In this document: positions 37,942 through 50,657 of the stretch, piece by piece
How positions within the stretch are numbered: position 1 is the first letter of the stretch
Layout: each line of letters begins with the position of its first letter
From: Arthrobacter sp. SO5
GTDB lineage: Bacteria; Actinomycetota; Actinomycetes; Actinomycetales; Micrococcaceae
DNA length: 64,000 nt
Direction: 5' to 3'
Assembly: GCF_020532805.1 (NCBI RefSeq)
Contig: NZ_MQTQ01000039.1
Span: 1-64,000 of the forward strand
Notes under the pieces: model-generated
The model's input: only the letters and a program-made list of their open reading frames with translations
Told to the model about the DNA's origin: nothing
The model's database searches: none
Made by a program: the position numbers and the translations under genes

Positions 37942-38508
37942 GTGTCAAGAGCCTCTGAAGAACCGTCCGAGCGCGATGAGAATCCTCCGGTTGATCCCGC
38001 CGGCGCACCTGCGGATCCTTCGGGCGGTGCAGCTGCCGATCCTCCGGGCGCACGTGCGGGCGCTGCCGGAAGCTACCGGGACGGCTCCGACAGGGACGAG
38101 TCCGAATCCATTGCAAGGCCGGCAGGCATCTTCGCGATAGCCGTCATTGTGGCGCTCGAGGCCACCGCGTTGTTGGTTGCCGCGGCCTGGTACGGTGGCC
38201 AACTCCTGACCGGAGCCCCGGTGCTCTCCTTTTGGGGTGCGGTGTTTACGCTGGGACTCCTGCTGGCTTTTTCCACGTGGCTTTTCGCCGTGGCACGGTT
38301 CCTGTTCCGCGGCTACCGCTGGCCGAGGGCCGGTGCCCTGGTTACCCAGCTCTTCACGTTGACCATCGGATTCCCCACCGTGACCGGCGGTTACACTCTA
38401 GCCGGTCTGGCCATGCTGCTTCCGGCCGCCGTCGCCATAGTGCTGCTCTTCGACAAGCGTGTTATCGCTTTTGCGTCCCGTGCCGGCGGCACTCCTCCTG
38501 CCCTTTAG
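37942..38508 (+). CDS. small multi-pass membrane protein of unknown function
   Basis: This 188-residue protein has an acidic, proline-rich cytoplasmic N terminus (about 1-50) and four hydrophobic helices after it (IFAIAVIVALEATALLVAAAW, LSFWGAVFTLGLLLAFSTWLF, LVTQLFTLTIGFPTV, LAMLLPAAVAIVLLF). It is a common hypothetical membrane protein of Micrococcaceae; no domain is recognised. The GTG at 37942 starts after a leaderless-type -10 box and is preferred to the longer frame from 37849. It is convergent with the EssC-like gene, 22 bases apart. Confidence 0.75.
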   Translation: MSRASEEPSERDENPPVDPAGAPADPSGGAAADPPGARAGAAGSYRDGSDRDESESIARPAGIFAIAVIVALEATALLVAAAWYGGQLLTGAPVLSFWGAVFTLGLLLAFSTWLFAVARFLFRGYRWPRAGALVTQLFTLTIGFPTVTGGYTLAGLAMLLPAAVAIVLLFDKRVIAFASRAGGTPPAL

Positions 38509-38530
38509 CCTGCCCGGAAGCGTCCGGCGT

Positions 38531-41500
38531 TCATGGCGGACGCATGGTGCCGGTTGAGGGGTCGATGGCCAGCTGTACCGTCGTGGCACGTCCGTCGGAG
38601 ATCACGACGGCGCGCCCCGGCGGAGGGCTGGGGTCGACGTCGAACCGGACGCCAAACACGTCTCCATCCAGCAGGCTTCGCGGCGCGATCAGCACTCCCT
38701 GTCCGTGGCTACGCGCGTGGACTGCCAGGGGAACGCGCTGCAGAAGTACCTGGCTGAATCCGGCCGTCAGTACCACTCTCCAGCCAAGGCTGTTCAGGGC
38801 GAGCAGCCGGCCGTTGGTATCGGCGGACTGCAGGTCCAGATCATCGGCGAGCAGGATGGCCGCCCGGTCCAGGCTGCCGGCCAGGGCTTCGGCTTGGATC
38901 CGGGACCAGTACTCACCGGGGTCCGCCCCCGCCGGCGGACGAAGCCAGGGGACGGAAGGATTGAGGGCAGGAAGCGCGCAGAGCAGGGAGCTCTTCCCCG
39001 ACCCCCGGGCTCCGAGGACGGCAAGGACACCTGCGCGTGGCAACACGACGTTGGTGGGCAGGAGTTCATCCCCTCCAACGCCGAGGCACAGGCGCCCTTG
39101 TCCGGAAAACGGCGGATGGACGCCGCGGCCAAGAACCTCCGCGACTGTCACCAGCGGCGGTAATTGTTCGATCCGGAACGGCCGGCGCTCGGGGTTTCGG
39201 CAGAGAGGATTCTGGACAGCGGGGGTAGGACGATCGAAGAGCTGCCCGGCGTGCCCGGCCGTCGAGCTCCCTTCCACGTAGGGGCCGAAAGCCGCCAGCC
39301 GGCCGGGGAGCGCTTCCGTTGACGGCAGCCGTGGCCACGCCAGCCGGCCTTCCTCGGTGGAACCGGCCGGAAAGAACGCGCGGTTGGGAATGGCCGCGAA
39401 AAACCTTGCCGTCACGAGTTCGCGTTGGCCGGTAGCAAGGACCGTGATTCCTGCCTTCGCCCCATCGCACACGAGGTCGTGGACGAGGTCCTCGGCCCCG
39501 GCCAGCGGTCCGGCGCGGAAAGCCGAGGCCCAGGAACCCCAGCCGTTCAGGATCAGCACGAGGTTCGGTGAGTCGCCGGCATCCCCGGCGCTCAACCGGA
39601 GCGTCATCTCTTCCGCAAGCCGTTCGAGGACCCTTGCGGCCCTGCGGAGTTCGTGCGGACCCACCGCGGCCCCGACCCTGGCCGACAGCGGGCCGCCGCC
39701 GAACGAACCTGCGGCGTCGAGGAGATACAGGTGCGTTTCCTGTTGCCCGGACAGCAGTTGGTCCACAGCGAGGGCCAGGGCTGCATCGGTTCCGCCGGGG
39801 CCGCCCCCGACGAGTCCTAGATGGCCGTGCCGGGACGGAGACCAGCGCAACTCGGTGGTGCGTTGTTCTTCGGGCAGGTCGAGTCTCCCCAGCCGGACCA
39901 TTTCGTGGCCCACGTCTGCGGGCAACGCGTCCAGGGGGAACGCGAGGCGGGCGGGGAGGGGATCGGCAACGGGCCTGCGTGGTGGGCTGCCGCCGAGGGA
40001 TTCCCACAGTGCCGTTGTCGCTTCTATGAGGGGCGCAAGAGCCCGGGATGAAGAAGAGCCAGCGGTGGGCTCAGGGTCCACGGAAACGCTGGCGGGCGTC
40101 CGGCACAGAAACTCGGCGGCGGTCATGACAGCCACGATCACGGGTTCCTCCCGAGCAGCCGATGGAAGAACGGTGGCGGTCTGGAATTCCTCCGGGGCTT
40201 CGTTGCCACGTACCACGTACGCACGGCCCGGGACCGTGATGGGGATGGCTGCCGCGAGCTTGGAATTGATGATGTCCAGGGATTCCATCTCGGACTGAAC
40301 CCGCAGGGCGATAGAGCTGGTCACGTTCGCACGGATATCTGCCGTGATGGAGCCCTGCGGGCGCTGGGTGGCCATGACCAGGTGAATCCCGAGTGAGCGC
40401 CCCATCGCCGCGATGCGCATCAGCTCGGCCAATGCTTCCGGCGCTTCCTCCACCAACATCCTGAACTCGTCAATGACAAGCACCAGGTGGGGGAGCTGGA
40501 GCTGGGCACCGTCGAGGGACTCGTAGGCCCTGAGATCCGGGGCCCGGCAAGCGCCGAGCAGCTCCTCCCTGCGGCGCACTTCGGCGCGGAGGGAAACCAG
40601 GGTCCGGCCGATGTCCTTCGTGCCCAAGTCCGTGAGCAACCCGACGCAGTGTGGCAGGCCGGTCAGCGGCCCAAGGCCGGAGCCGCCCTTGAAATCAATG
40701 AACAACAGATTGAGGCGGCCCGGCGGGTGGCTGCCCGCGAGCGAGGCAACAAGGGTCCGCAGGAACTCCGATTTACCGGAACCTGTTGTGCCCGCAACCA
40801 GGAAGTGCGGACCGTCCGACTGGAGGTCCAGCCGGACGGGCCCCGAACCACTGATGCCGACCACGGCCGGAAGGCCAGGGTGTAGTGCCGACTCTGACCA
40901 CCGCCGGGCAATAGCGGTCGCCGACAGGGTGAGGACATCCGAGAGGGAACAGGCGTCGGGGATAGCGGCCGGCGGAGCAGCCTCTTCCGGCACGTCTGCG
41001 CTCCCTGACCCGCGGCAGAATCTGTCGAAGACCGGATCCGGAACGAGATCAGGGATGAATTCGAGCGACGCGTGGTCCGAACTCAGCCGGCCGGTGCGCT
41101 CGCCGAGAACGACGGACTGGCCGGTGGACGGGCCGGCGTGGGATGCGGGCTCCGTCGCTGAACAATCAATGACCTGCCAACCGTTGCGCGCGGCTGCCGC
41201 GCACAAGAGGGACGATCCGGCGCCGGCCAGGATCATGAGCAGACCGCGGTCGTAGCCGTGGCCCGGCCCGGCTTCCAGGGCTGCCAGGGTCGCGGCTTCA
41301 TCGCAGGACAGAGTTGCTGCAGCCAGGAAACGTGCGTTCAGGGGGAGGGATCCAAGCGGGCCATGAATGAGGACGCGGGTGCGCCGGGCAACGGGGTACA
41401 CCGCGAGTTGGAGGAGGAAGGAACGGACCAGCCCGGCGACCGCGGATTGCGGGCCGCGGACCGTGGTGGCTGCAGGGGCAGGGTCCAAGGTCACAGGCAT

Positions 41501-42517
41501 CAGGCCCAGAGGCGGCCGCCGGAAAGCGGAATCGGGTGGTTCCAGCCGGATATTCGCCGTCTGTTCCGCCAGTCCGAGGCGCAGCCACACGCGTCCTGGG
41601 CCGGCCGGAGATACCGGGAAGGGCCCCGGCGCACCTCGGACCAACAGCTGGGCGGCGGACGGCGCGGACCGCCGTCGTCGTTCCCTGTCCTCGCGCACCG
41701 CCGCCCCGACGGCGGACCTCAGTTCGCGGCGCTGCCTTCGCCCCGACACGACCGGAACTAGCACGGACACGGCGGAAACGGCCGTGAAGGCCAGAAACAT
41801 CCACATCCCGGTGATCACGGCCAGCCCAATCCCGATGGCGAGGGGCAGAACGGCAGTCGCGACGAGGACCCCGCGGTGGGCAGTCGCCGAAGTGGTGGCC
41901 ACCGTGATGGGATCGGCGACGCTGCACCCGGCCGTGGCCGGGACTCCGGTGTCCGCGGAACCGGTGAATATCAGGGAAATCGAGGAATTGCCGCACCGGA
42001 CTGAAGACGCCGTAGTCACCGACATGGTGTGCACCCTCCGGCCGTCGACGGTGGTCCCGTTGGCGCTGTTGAGATCGACGATTGTGACGGCGGAATTCGA
42101 CACGTCCAGCCGGGCGTGTTCCCGGGATAACTCGGCATCCGGGATGACGATCTCCGTTCCGCTCCGCCCGATCCGGTACCGTCCGCGCCGCAACGGGATG
42201 ACCATGCCGGCGCCCGGCCCGCTACCAACAGTGAGCAGCAGCGGCGACGGCCCCGAGGCGGGCTCGCCAAGCGCGGTTCCGGACTCGGGTCCAAACCCGT
42301 CCACCAGGACAACGCCGGAGACGAGGGGCGGTTCCCCGGCGGTCAGGGTGACCAGCGGGGCTCCGTCCACCGTCAGTGTTCCGGTGCCGTAGCGCAGCGC
42401 CACCGCCGTCTCAAGCGCCAGGCCGGGGCAGGAGGCAGGGAGCTGGACGGCAAGTTCCAGCGGCCCCGTGGCAAGGCTGGAGCCCGGAGCCGCGACCAAA
42501 GTGCAGTGCAGCATCAT
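38531..42517 (-). CDS. EssC/FtsK-like type VII secretion ATPase with FHA domain
   Basis: The 1328-residue protein has the architecture of EssC, the motor of Firmicutes-type T7SS. It starts with a beta-rich N terminus and an FHA domain (about 104-175; RYRIGRSG, SREHARL and NGTTVDG loops), then two membrane helices (about 217-237 and 239-259) and FtsK/SpoIIIE ATPase modules. ATPase 1 is intact (TTGSGKS near 577-583, VLVIDEF near 679-685). ATPase 2 has a degenerate loop (GGGPGGTD, no lysine) and ATPase 3 keeps GARGSGKSS near 1180. No WXG100 substrate or other T7SS gene is visible beside it. The ATG at 42517 (followed by a second ATG) has AAAGGAC eight bases before it. Confidence 0.88.
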   Translation of the reverse strand: MMLHCTLVAAPGSSLATGPLELAVQLPASCPGLALETAVALRYGTGTLTVDGAPLVTLTAGEPPLVSGVVLVDGFGPESGTALGEPASGPSPLLLTVGSGPGAGMVIPLRRGRYRIGRSGTEIVIPDAELSREHARLDVSNSAVTIVDLNSANGTTVDGRRVHTMSVTTASSVRCGNSSISLIFTGSADTGVPATAGCSVADPITVATTSATAHRGVLVATAVLPLAIGIGLAVITGMWMFLAFTAVSAVSVLVPVVSGRRQRRELRSAVGAAVREDRERRRRSAPSAAQLLVRGAPGPFPVSPAGPGRVWLRLGLAEQTANIRLEPPDSAFRRPPLGLMPVTLDPAPAATTVRGPQSAVAGLVRSFLLQLAVYPVARRTRVLIHGPLGSLPLNARFLAAATLSCDEAATLAALEAGPGHGYDRGLLMILAGAGSSLLCAAAARNGWQVIDCSATEPASHAGPSTGQSVVLGERTGRLSSDHASLEFIPDLVPDPVFDRFCRGSGSADVPEEAAPPAAIPDACSLSDVLTLSATAIARRWSESALHPGLPAVVGISGSGPVRLDLQSDGPHFLVAGTTGSGKSEFLRTLVASLAGSHPPGRLNLLFIDFKGGSGLGPLTGLPHCVGLLTDLGTKDIGRTLVSLRAEVRRREELLGACRAPDLRAYESLDGAQLQLPHLVLVIDEFRMLVEEAPEALAELMRIAAMGRSLGIHLVMATQRPQGSITADIRANVTSSIALRVQSEMESLDIINSKLAAAIPITVPGRAYVVRGNEAPEEFQTATVLPSAAREEPVIVAVMTAAEFLCRTPASVSVDPEPTAGSSSSRALAPLIEATTALWESLGGSPPRRPVADPLPARLAFPLDALPADVGHEMVRLGRLDLPEEQRTTELRWSPSRHGHLGLVGGGPGGTDAALALAVDQLLSGQQETHLYLLDAAGSFGGGPLSARVGAAVGPHELRRAARVLERLAEEMTLRLSAGDAGDSPNLVLILNGWGSWASAFRAGPLAGAEDLVHDLVCDGAKAGITVLATGQRELVTARFFAAIPNRAFFPAGSTEEGRLAWPRLPSTEALPGRLAAFGPYVEGSSTAGHAGQLFDRPTPAVQNPLCRNPERRPFRIEQLPPLVTVAEVLGRGVHPPFSGQGRLCLGVGGDELLPTNVVLPRAGVLAVLGARGSGKSSLLCALPALNPSVPWLRPPAGADPGEYWSRIQAEALAGSLDRAAILLADDLDLQSADTNGRLLALNSLGWRVVLTAGFSQVLLQRVPLAVHARSHGQGVLIAPRSLLDGDVFGVRFDVDPSPPPGRAVVISDGRATTVQLAIDPSTGTMRPP

Positions 42518-42598
42518 CGAGTCAAGTCCTTTCCTGCCGTGTCCATTAACATCCACGCTAGGCCTGAGGAGCGCGTCCGGCAGGTGCCCGGCGGCCTA

Positions 42599-42607
42599 TG
42601 TGGACAA
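42599..42607 (-). promoter_or_regulatory. DnaA-box consensus (TTGTCCACA, minus strand)
   Basis: An exact actinobacterial DnaA box in the 240-base divergent region between the EssC-like gene and glf. A TAGGCT -10-like box (42697-42702) about 55 bases before the glf start suggests the glf promoter lies nearby. Confidence 0.35.
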
Positions 42608-42616
42608 CCGCGCTGA

Positions 42617-45933
<3,317 letters not shown>

Positions 45934-46803
45934 ATGGCCGGACAATCGGATCAGCTCGTCAAACCCGGAATCGGCAGGGGGCTGCTCGACGTCTACGGCG
46001 ACCGATTCCTGCTGAAGCTGCTGGTACGCAAGGAAATTAAGATCCGCTACCGAGGATCGGTACTCGGACTGATGTGGTCCTATGTGAAGCCACTGATGCA
46101 GTTCCTGATCTATTTCATCGCCTTGGGCATCTTCCTGAATCTTGAGCGCGGGACGCCCAACTACGCGATCTACCTTTTTTCGGGCATTGTGCTGGTCAAC
46201 TTCTTCACGGAATCTCTATCCAATGCCACCCGGTCCATCGTTGACAACCGCGACCTCATCCGAAAGATTTACTTGCCGCGGGAGCTGTTTCCGGTGGCAA
46301 CGGTGTGGGTCTCGGCCGCCCACTTCCTCCCGCAATTGCTGGTGCTGATTGGAGCATGCCTTTTTGTGGGTTGGACCCCGTCGATCCTGCAGATCGCCGC
46401 CGCCATTCTGATCTTCGTCATGGTGGCGGTGCTGGGTACCGGTCTTGGCCTGATGTTCGGCGCCGTCAACGTCTACTTCCGTGACTCCGAGAACATCGTG
46501 GACATGATCGTCATGGTTGTCACTTGGGCCTCACCGGTCCTCTACGTCTGGACCATGGTCGAGCGGGTCATGGGAGAGTGGTTCTGGGTCTACATGCTGA
46601 ACCCGATGACAGTCGCCGTCGAAGTTTTCCACTGGACCTTCTGGGAACCGACGCTGAAGGCGAATCAGCCCGTAAGCGATACCATGCCCCCGGACCTGCT
46701 GAACTTCTGGCTGCCTGTCTCCATGATCATCTCCGTCGCCATCTTGTTCATTGGTCAGTTGATGTTCCGCCGGCTTTCCGTCCACTTCGCACAGGAGCTC
46801 TGA
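45934..46803 (+). CDS. wzm: ABC-2 polysaccharide exporter permease (Wzm/RfbD type)
   Basis: This 289-residue permease has six membrane helices and the ABC-2 pattern: an amphipathic N-terminal segment LLVRKEIKIRYRGSVLGLMW, then YVKPLMQFLIYFIALGIF and the last helices PVSMIISVAILFIGQLMF. In mycobacteria the corresponding protein (Rv3783) works with Rv3781 to carry lipid-linked galactan across the membrane. Its ATG immediately follows the glfT2 stop, so the operon order matches a synthesise-then-export unit. The last codons precede the ATPase gene by one base. Confidence 0.93.
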   Translation: MAGQSDQLVKPGIGRGLLDVYGDRFLLKLLVRKEIKIRYRGSVLGLMWSYVKPLMQFLIYFIALGIFLNLERGTPNYAIYLFSGIVLVNFFTESLSNATRSIVDNRDLIRKIYLPRELFPVATVWVSAAHFLPQLLVLIGACLFVGWTPSILQIAAAILIFVMVAVLGTGLGLMFGAVNVYFRDSENIVDMIVMVVTWASPVLYVWTMVERVMGEWFWVYMLNPMTVAVEVFHWTFWEPTLKANQPVSDTMPPDLLNFWLPVSMIISVAILFIGQLMFRRLSVHFAQEL

Positions 46804-46804
46804 C

Positions 46805-47557
46805 ATGACGTCGCACGGCCACGTTGCCATCAGCTGTATCGGTGTCCGCAAACAGTTCGTCCTGCGCCATACCCGTTCCTTGAAAGAGGCGCTGGTGTGG
46901 CTGGTGAAGGGCCGTAAGGGCGACCTGTCGAAGAAGTTCCAGGCACTGAACCATGTGTCCCTCGAGGTCAAGCAAGGCGAAACCGTCGCACTGCTCGGCC
47001 TTAACGGTTCCGGCAAGTCCACCCTCCTGAAATTGATTTCCGGAGTGTTGCAGCCCGACGGCGGCACGGTGCGGACGCGGGGTCGCGTCGCCGGTCTCAT
47101 CGAGGTTGGCGCCGGCTTCCACCACGATCTCAGCGGGCGGGACAACGTCTACCTCAACGGTGCCATTCTTGGCATGTCGGAAAAACAGATCGATGAGATG
47201 TTTGATTCCATCGTGGAATTCTCTGAGATCGGTGAATTCATCGACACCGAAGTGAAGTTCTACTCCTCGGGCATGTACCTGCGATTAGCATTTTCCATTG
47301 CAGTGCACACCGATCCTGAGGTCTTTCTCATCGACGAGATCCTAGCCGTTGGCGACGAGCCGTTCCAGCGAAAGTGCATCGCGAAGATTAAAGAGCTGGC
47401 AGAGAAGGGCAAGACGCTCTTCGTGGTCAGTCACGACCTTGATCTGGTGGCGACGGTGTGTGAGCGCGGCGTGCTCCTCGAGCACGGCGAGATTGTGATG
47501 GACGGGGACGTGCACGAGGTGGTTGGGGAACTACGGCGCCGATCAGCGACGGTTTAG
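46805..47557 (+). CDS. wzt: ABC-type polysaccharide exporter ATPase (Wzt/RfbE type)
   Basis: A 250-residue single-domain ATPase for the Wzm permease. Walker A is LGLNGSGKST (about 61-70), the signature is YSSGMYLRLAFSIA, and Walker B is VFLIDEILAVGD. It lacks the C-terminal carbohydrate-binding domain of Wzt proteins that read O-antigen end caps, as in mycobacterial Rv3781. Export is therefore probably not coupled to a terminal modification. AGGAG lies about eight bases before the ATG. Decayed IS21 sequence begins a few bases after its stop, so the operon's end was probably an insertion site. Confidence 0.93.
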   Translation: MTSHGHVAISCIGVRKQFVLRHTRSLKEALVWLVKGRKGDLSKKFQALNHVSLEVKQGETVALLGLNGSGKSTLLKLISGVLQPDGGTVRTRGRVAGLIEVGAGFHHDLSGRDNVYLNGAILGMSEKQIDEMFDSIVEFSEIGEFIDTEVKFYSSGMYLRLAFSIAVHTDPEVFLIDEILAVGDEPFQRKCIAKIKELAEKGKTLFVVSHDLDLVATVCERGVLLEHGEIVMDGDVHEVVGELRRRSATV

Positions 47558-47584
47558 TTCGGCAGGATTCGTGGTTGTGGGAAC

Positions 47585-48404
47585 ATGCGGAGATGTCTAC
47601 CTTCGTCGGCCTCACGGTCCGCGGCTCGTGCCCGACAACCTCAAGACCGGGGTGATTTCCCACCCGCTCGACGGCTAGGTCGTGCTCAACGACGCTTATC
47701 GGGAGATGGCGGCGCACTACCCAGCGGCTGTACTGCCGGACCGAGTGAGGCACCAGAAAGACAAATCGAGTGTCGAAAACACCGTCTCGCACGTCGCCAC
47801 TTGGGTCGTTGCCGGGTTGAGGATTTACGAGCCTGGTGCAGTCGCGGAAGCGGATTCGGGCAGATCGACTCCTACAACCGGCAGCCGCCGGAGGGCTCCT
47901 GGCTGAGCGTCGTCACGGCCGAGGAGAAGCCGATGTCGCAACCGTTGCCGGCGGTGCCGTTCGGGATCAGCACCTACCTATGTGCGGAAGTCGGGCGGAA
48001 CGGCCACGTGGTCTGGGCGAAGCCTTTCTGCTCCGTCCCTTTCACCCACATCGGCTCGCATGTCGACCTTTGTCGCAGCGATAAGCTCCTGACCAGCCAC
48101 CGCTGCTGCCAGCGGCGACGATGTGACGGCGATCGGCAAGATCTGCGAGTCCGTGCCGATGGATGAGACCGGATACGACCCCGGCGAGGAGGTCCTGCGC
48201 CTGTCTCGCCGTTTCTCCCCGGCCTGAGTGGAGGCCGCATGCCAGCTCGCGCTGTGCGGGCCAATACGGTCGCCGGTCTACGCCCACCTGCGGCCGATCC
48301 TGGACACCGGGCAAGACAAAACCAGGCACGTCCCCGCTGAGCCTGAGGGCGATGATGGCGGATACGTGCGGGGCAACGCCCACTACTCCGGAGGTGCTCG
48401 ATGA
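47585..48404 (+). pseudogene. istA transposase remnant (IS21 family), C-terminal part
   Basis: Translated pieces in shifting frames match the second half of IstA: RLVPDNLKTGV, then LNDAYREMAAHYPAAVLPDR, KDKSSVENTVSHVATWVVAG, QPLPAVPFGIST, NGHVVWAKPFCSVPFTHIGS (about 47990-48060), and a C-terminal VEAACQLALCG. In-frame stops at 47676 and near 48224 and several frameshifts inactivate it; the catalytic DDE N-terminal half is missing. Its last codons overlap the istB start as ATGA (48401-48404), the normal IS21 arrangement. Function is lost. Confidence 0.8.
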
Positions 48405-48770
48405 GCGGTCTGGATGCCGCGACAAACGCAAGCTGCGCGGGATGAACGCGGGCGATTTGCTGGAGGCGATCGATACCCAAGTCGAGACACTGAGTATCAG
48501 CTTGCCGTTTGAAGATCGCGTCCGGCTCGTCGTTGATGACGCCTACTCATTATTCACTCATTCAAAGGTCACCGGCCTGGTCCGGCGGGCATCCCCGCGT
48601 TACCCGAACGCGGAGTAGCGCCGCATCGATCTTTTCGACGAGCGCGGTCCTGACCGGCAGCTGCTGACCCAGGTAGGCACCTGCTCGTTCGTGGCCAGTT
48701 AGCAGAACGTCGTCTTGCAGGGGTTCACCGGGTCGGGCAAGTCGTATTGGGGGCTCCTGCGAAAGTATGC
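48401..48770 (+). pseudogene. istB helper ATPase remnant, N-terminal part
   Basis: The frame of KLRGMNAGDLLEAIDTQ, LSISLPFEDRVRLVVDDA and VRRASPRYPNAE resembles the N-terminal domain of the IS21 helper ATPase, followed after stop codons (48616, 48700) by a P-loop FTGSGKSYWG. The Walker B half and C terminus are missing. It is a non-functional fragment. Confidence 0.7.
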
Positions 48771-48872
48771 AGCCTTCATGCTGCTTGACAACGTCGACTG
48801 ACCCACCGGTCGTCATGGGTCTATCCCGGGTCAGAGCGACGAGTAGCTTGCCGCCCTCGAACAGCTGTTCGA

Positions 48873-50501
48873 TTAACCGGAACGGGCGGGGCCCTGAGAA
48901 TCGACGGGCTCTGGCACACGGGATCCGCCGGCGGGGGCAGTCCGAACGGCGACTTCCAACGATGGGCGCCGCCGAAGTATCGCTGGGCTACTGACGAGCG
49001 AGCGGTAAAGCACAAATCCGCCAGCCGCCAGAACTGCGATATAAGCAACGGTAAGGATCTGCCATGTGAAGGGTGGCTGCCACGTCGGATCAAACATCTC
49101 AGTCCAGTTTGTCCGTTCGATGATGCCGACCGTGTAGCGCCGGAATCCGAAGAGCATCAGGTAAAGGTGGGCCAGCCCCATCAGTACCAGCGACCAGCGA
49201 ACTGCAGACTTTTTCCAGGGGGTGATTCTGAAAGGGATGAAACGGGCCGCCACTCCCGCGGCCAGTAACAGCACTACCACAAGGGCCATCAGATAGCGGC
49301 CTTGCCAGATCCAGCCGAGGCTCTGAATCGTCGACGCCTGCAGCGCCGCAGGAAGAACGATGACTAGGGGTACAAGAAGGGCGAGTCCCCAACGGCCCCT
49401 GACAGGGCGGGATGTCAGCCCCACCAGAAGCAACAGCCCAAAGGCCATTACCCACGTCATCTGCACGGCGGCGGGCGCGGGGGTGTCAAGCCAGCCAAGG
49501 ACGCCAACATATTCGATGACGTAGTTGAATGTCCGGTCCAGCATGGTGGCGAAGGCCTGGTCTGGAGCGATCTCAGTGGGGCTGGCCAACAGGCTGTCGA
49601 AACTCTTTGCGGTCAATAGCCAATAAAGGGCGAATGCGCAGGAAAGTGCGGTCACGCCAGCGGCCAGCCACACAAACTTGTCCTTTAAGATCAGGACGAA
49701 CCGACGGACTCCGAAAGCTGCCGTGGCTGCTCCGACTGCAAGGACCAGCCAAAGTAAGGAAAGCGGTCGAGTGTTGGCAAGGAGGGAAGCCGCAACGGCC
49801 AGAGCCGCGATATTCCACCGGACGGTCCTTAGGTGTTCGGCTCCCTCAAGGATGACGCACAGATGCATGAAGACGGCGGCGGCTGTAGTGATCTCCAATG
49901 CGTTCGGGTTGATACCCCCGCTAAGGAACAACACGCCAGGCGTAGTGGCCACCGCGGCCGCAATTAGGGGCATACGTGGGCGGCGCAAGGCCGAGGCGGC
50001 CGCGAAGACGGAAGCAAGGATTGCGGCGTTGAGCAGGCCGCTAATGATGCGCATTGTGTAGATGGCGCCCTCCCCGCCCATGACCCGCGAGGGCAGACCT
50101 ACAAGGATGTAATACACCGGGTTGTAGTTACCGGCGCTCGTTTCTCCGGTGGTCAGACCGCGGTCCGCTGGGTCCACTTTTGGCGCGCAGGCCGGCGTTT
50201 CAAATACCTTGAAAGCGTAACATTGCTGTGATCTGATGTCGGCGATGTAGCCAGGGACCCGCACCTTTAGCAGTTCACCCTGGACGCCCGTGGATTCCCC
50301 GCTGAACTGCCCTCGGGCGACGGCGGCTGCCTTGATCGTGTGCGCTGGCTCGTCGGGTAGCGACATGATCGGGGAAGCCAGAGACCATATCGTTGTCAGT
50401 AGCCCCAAAATCACAAACGCGACGACGAAAACGGGCAGCTGGCCCCGGCGGGGGTTTTGTTCACGGTGAGGGGGAGTCACAAGGGAAGGCACAGGTATCA
50501 T
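48873..50501 (-). CDS. DUF2142 membrane protein, copy 1
   Basis: This 542-residue membrane protein has about 12 hydrophobic helices and belongs to the DUF2142 family. Its first extracellular loop has LPDEPAHTIKAAAVARGQ, an acidic DExAH pattern that recalls the active-site loop of GT-C glycosyltransferases; SAGNYNPVYYILVGLPSRV and LSGGINPNALEI follow. The family occurs in polysaccharide gene clusters, and a GT-C-like glycosyltransferase role is an inference. A closely similar copy lies at 53750-55363. The ATG at 50501 has no clear ribosome site. It is divergent from gtrA, whose reliable start lies about 155 bases away. Confidence 0.85.
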   Translation of the reverse strand: MIPVPSLVTPPHREQNPRRGQLPVFVVAFVILGLLTTIWSLASPIMSLPDEPAHTIKAAAVARGQFSGESTGVQGELLKVRVPGYIADIRSQQCYAFKVFETPACAPKVDPADRGLTTGETSAGNYNPVYYILVGLPSRVMGGEGAIYTMRIISGLLNAAILASVFAAASALRRPRMPLIAAAVATTPGVLFLSGGINPNALEITTAAAVFMHLCVILEGAEHLRTVRWNIAALAVAASLLANTRPLSLLWLVLAVGAATAAFGVRRFVLILKDKFVWLAAGVTALSCAFALYWLLTAKSFDSLLASPTEIAPDQAFATMLDRTFNYVIEYVGVLGWLDTPAPAAVQMTWVMAFGLLLLVGLTSRPVRGRWGLALLVPLVIVLPAALQASTIQSLGWIWQGRYLMALVVVLLLAAGVAARFIPFRITPWKKSAVRWSLVLMGLAHLYLMLFGFRRYTVGIIERTNWTEMFDPTWQPPFTWQILTVAYIAVLAAGGFVLYRSLVSSPAILRRRPSLEVAVRTAPAGGSRVPEPVDSQGPARSG

Positions 50502-50657
50502 GGTAGCTTCAGGTTACTAGGTGATGGCCGCCGTATGCGCCCCAAGCTGGCCAGCGGCGACACACTGAACGGTAAACTAGCTGCGACGGGATGGACTCTG
50601 TTTCCCCGCTTGCCCATGCATTCCATGACTAGAAGCAAAGAGAGACCCGCGAACGCT

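Larger units (their letters stand above)
47575..48790 (+). mobile_element. decayed IS21-family element, remnant 1
   Basis: About 1.2 kb keeps the second half of an istA transposase and the first half of istB, in the usual istA-istB order, but with stops and frameshifts and no recognisable ends. It directly abuts the galactan export operon. The istB part breaks off after the Walker A region near 48770. Confidence 0.8.
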
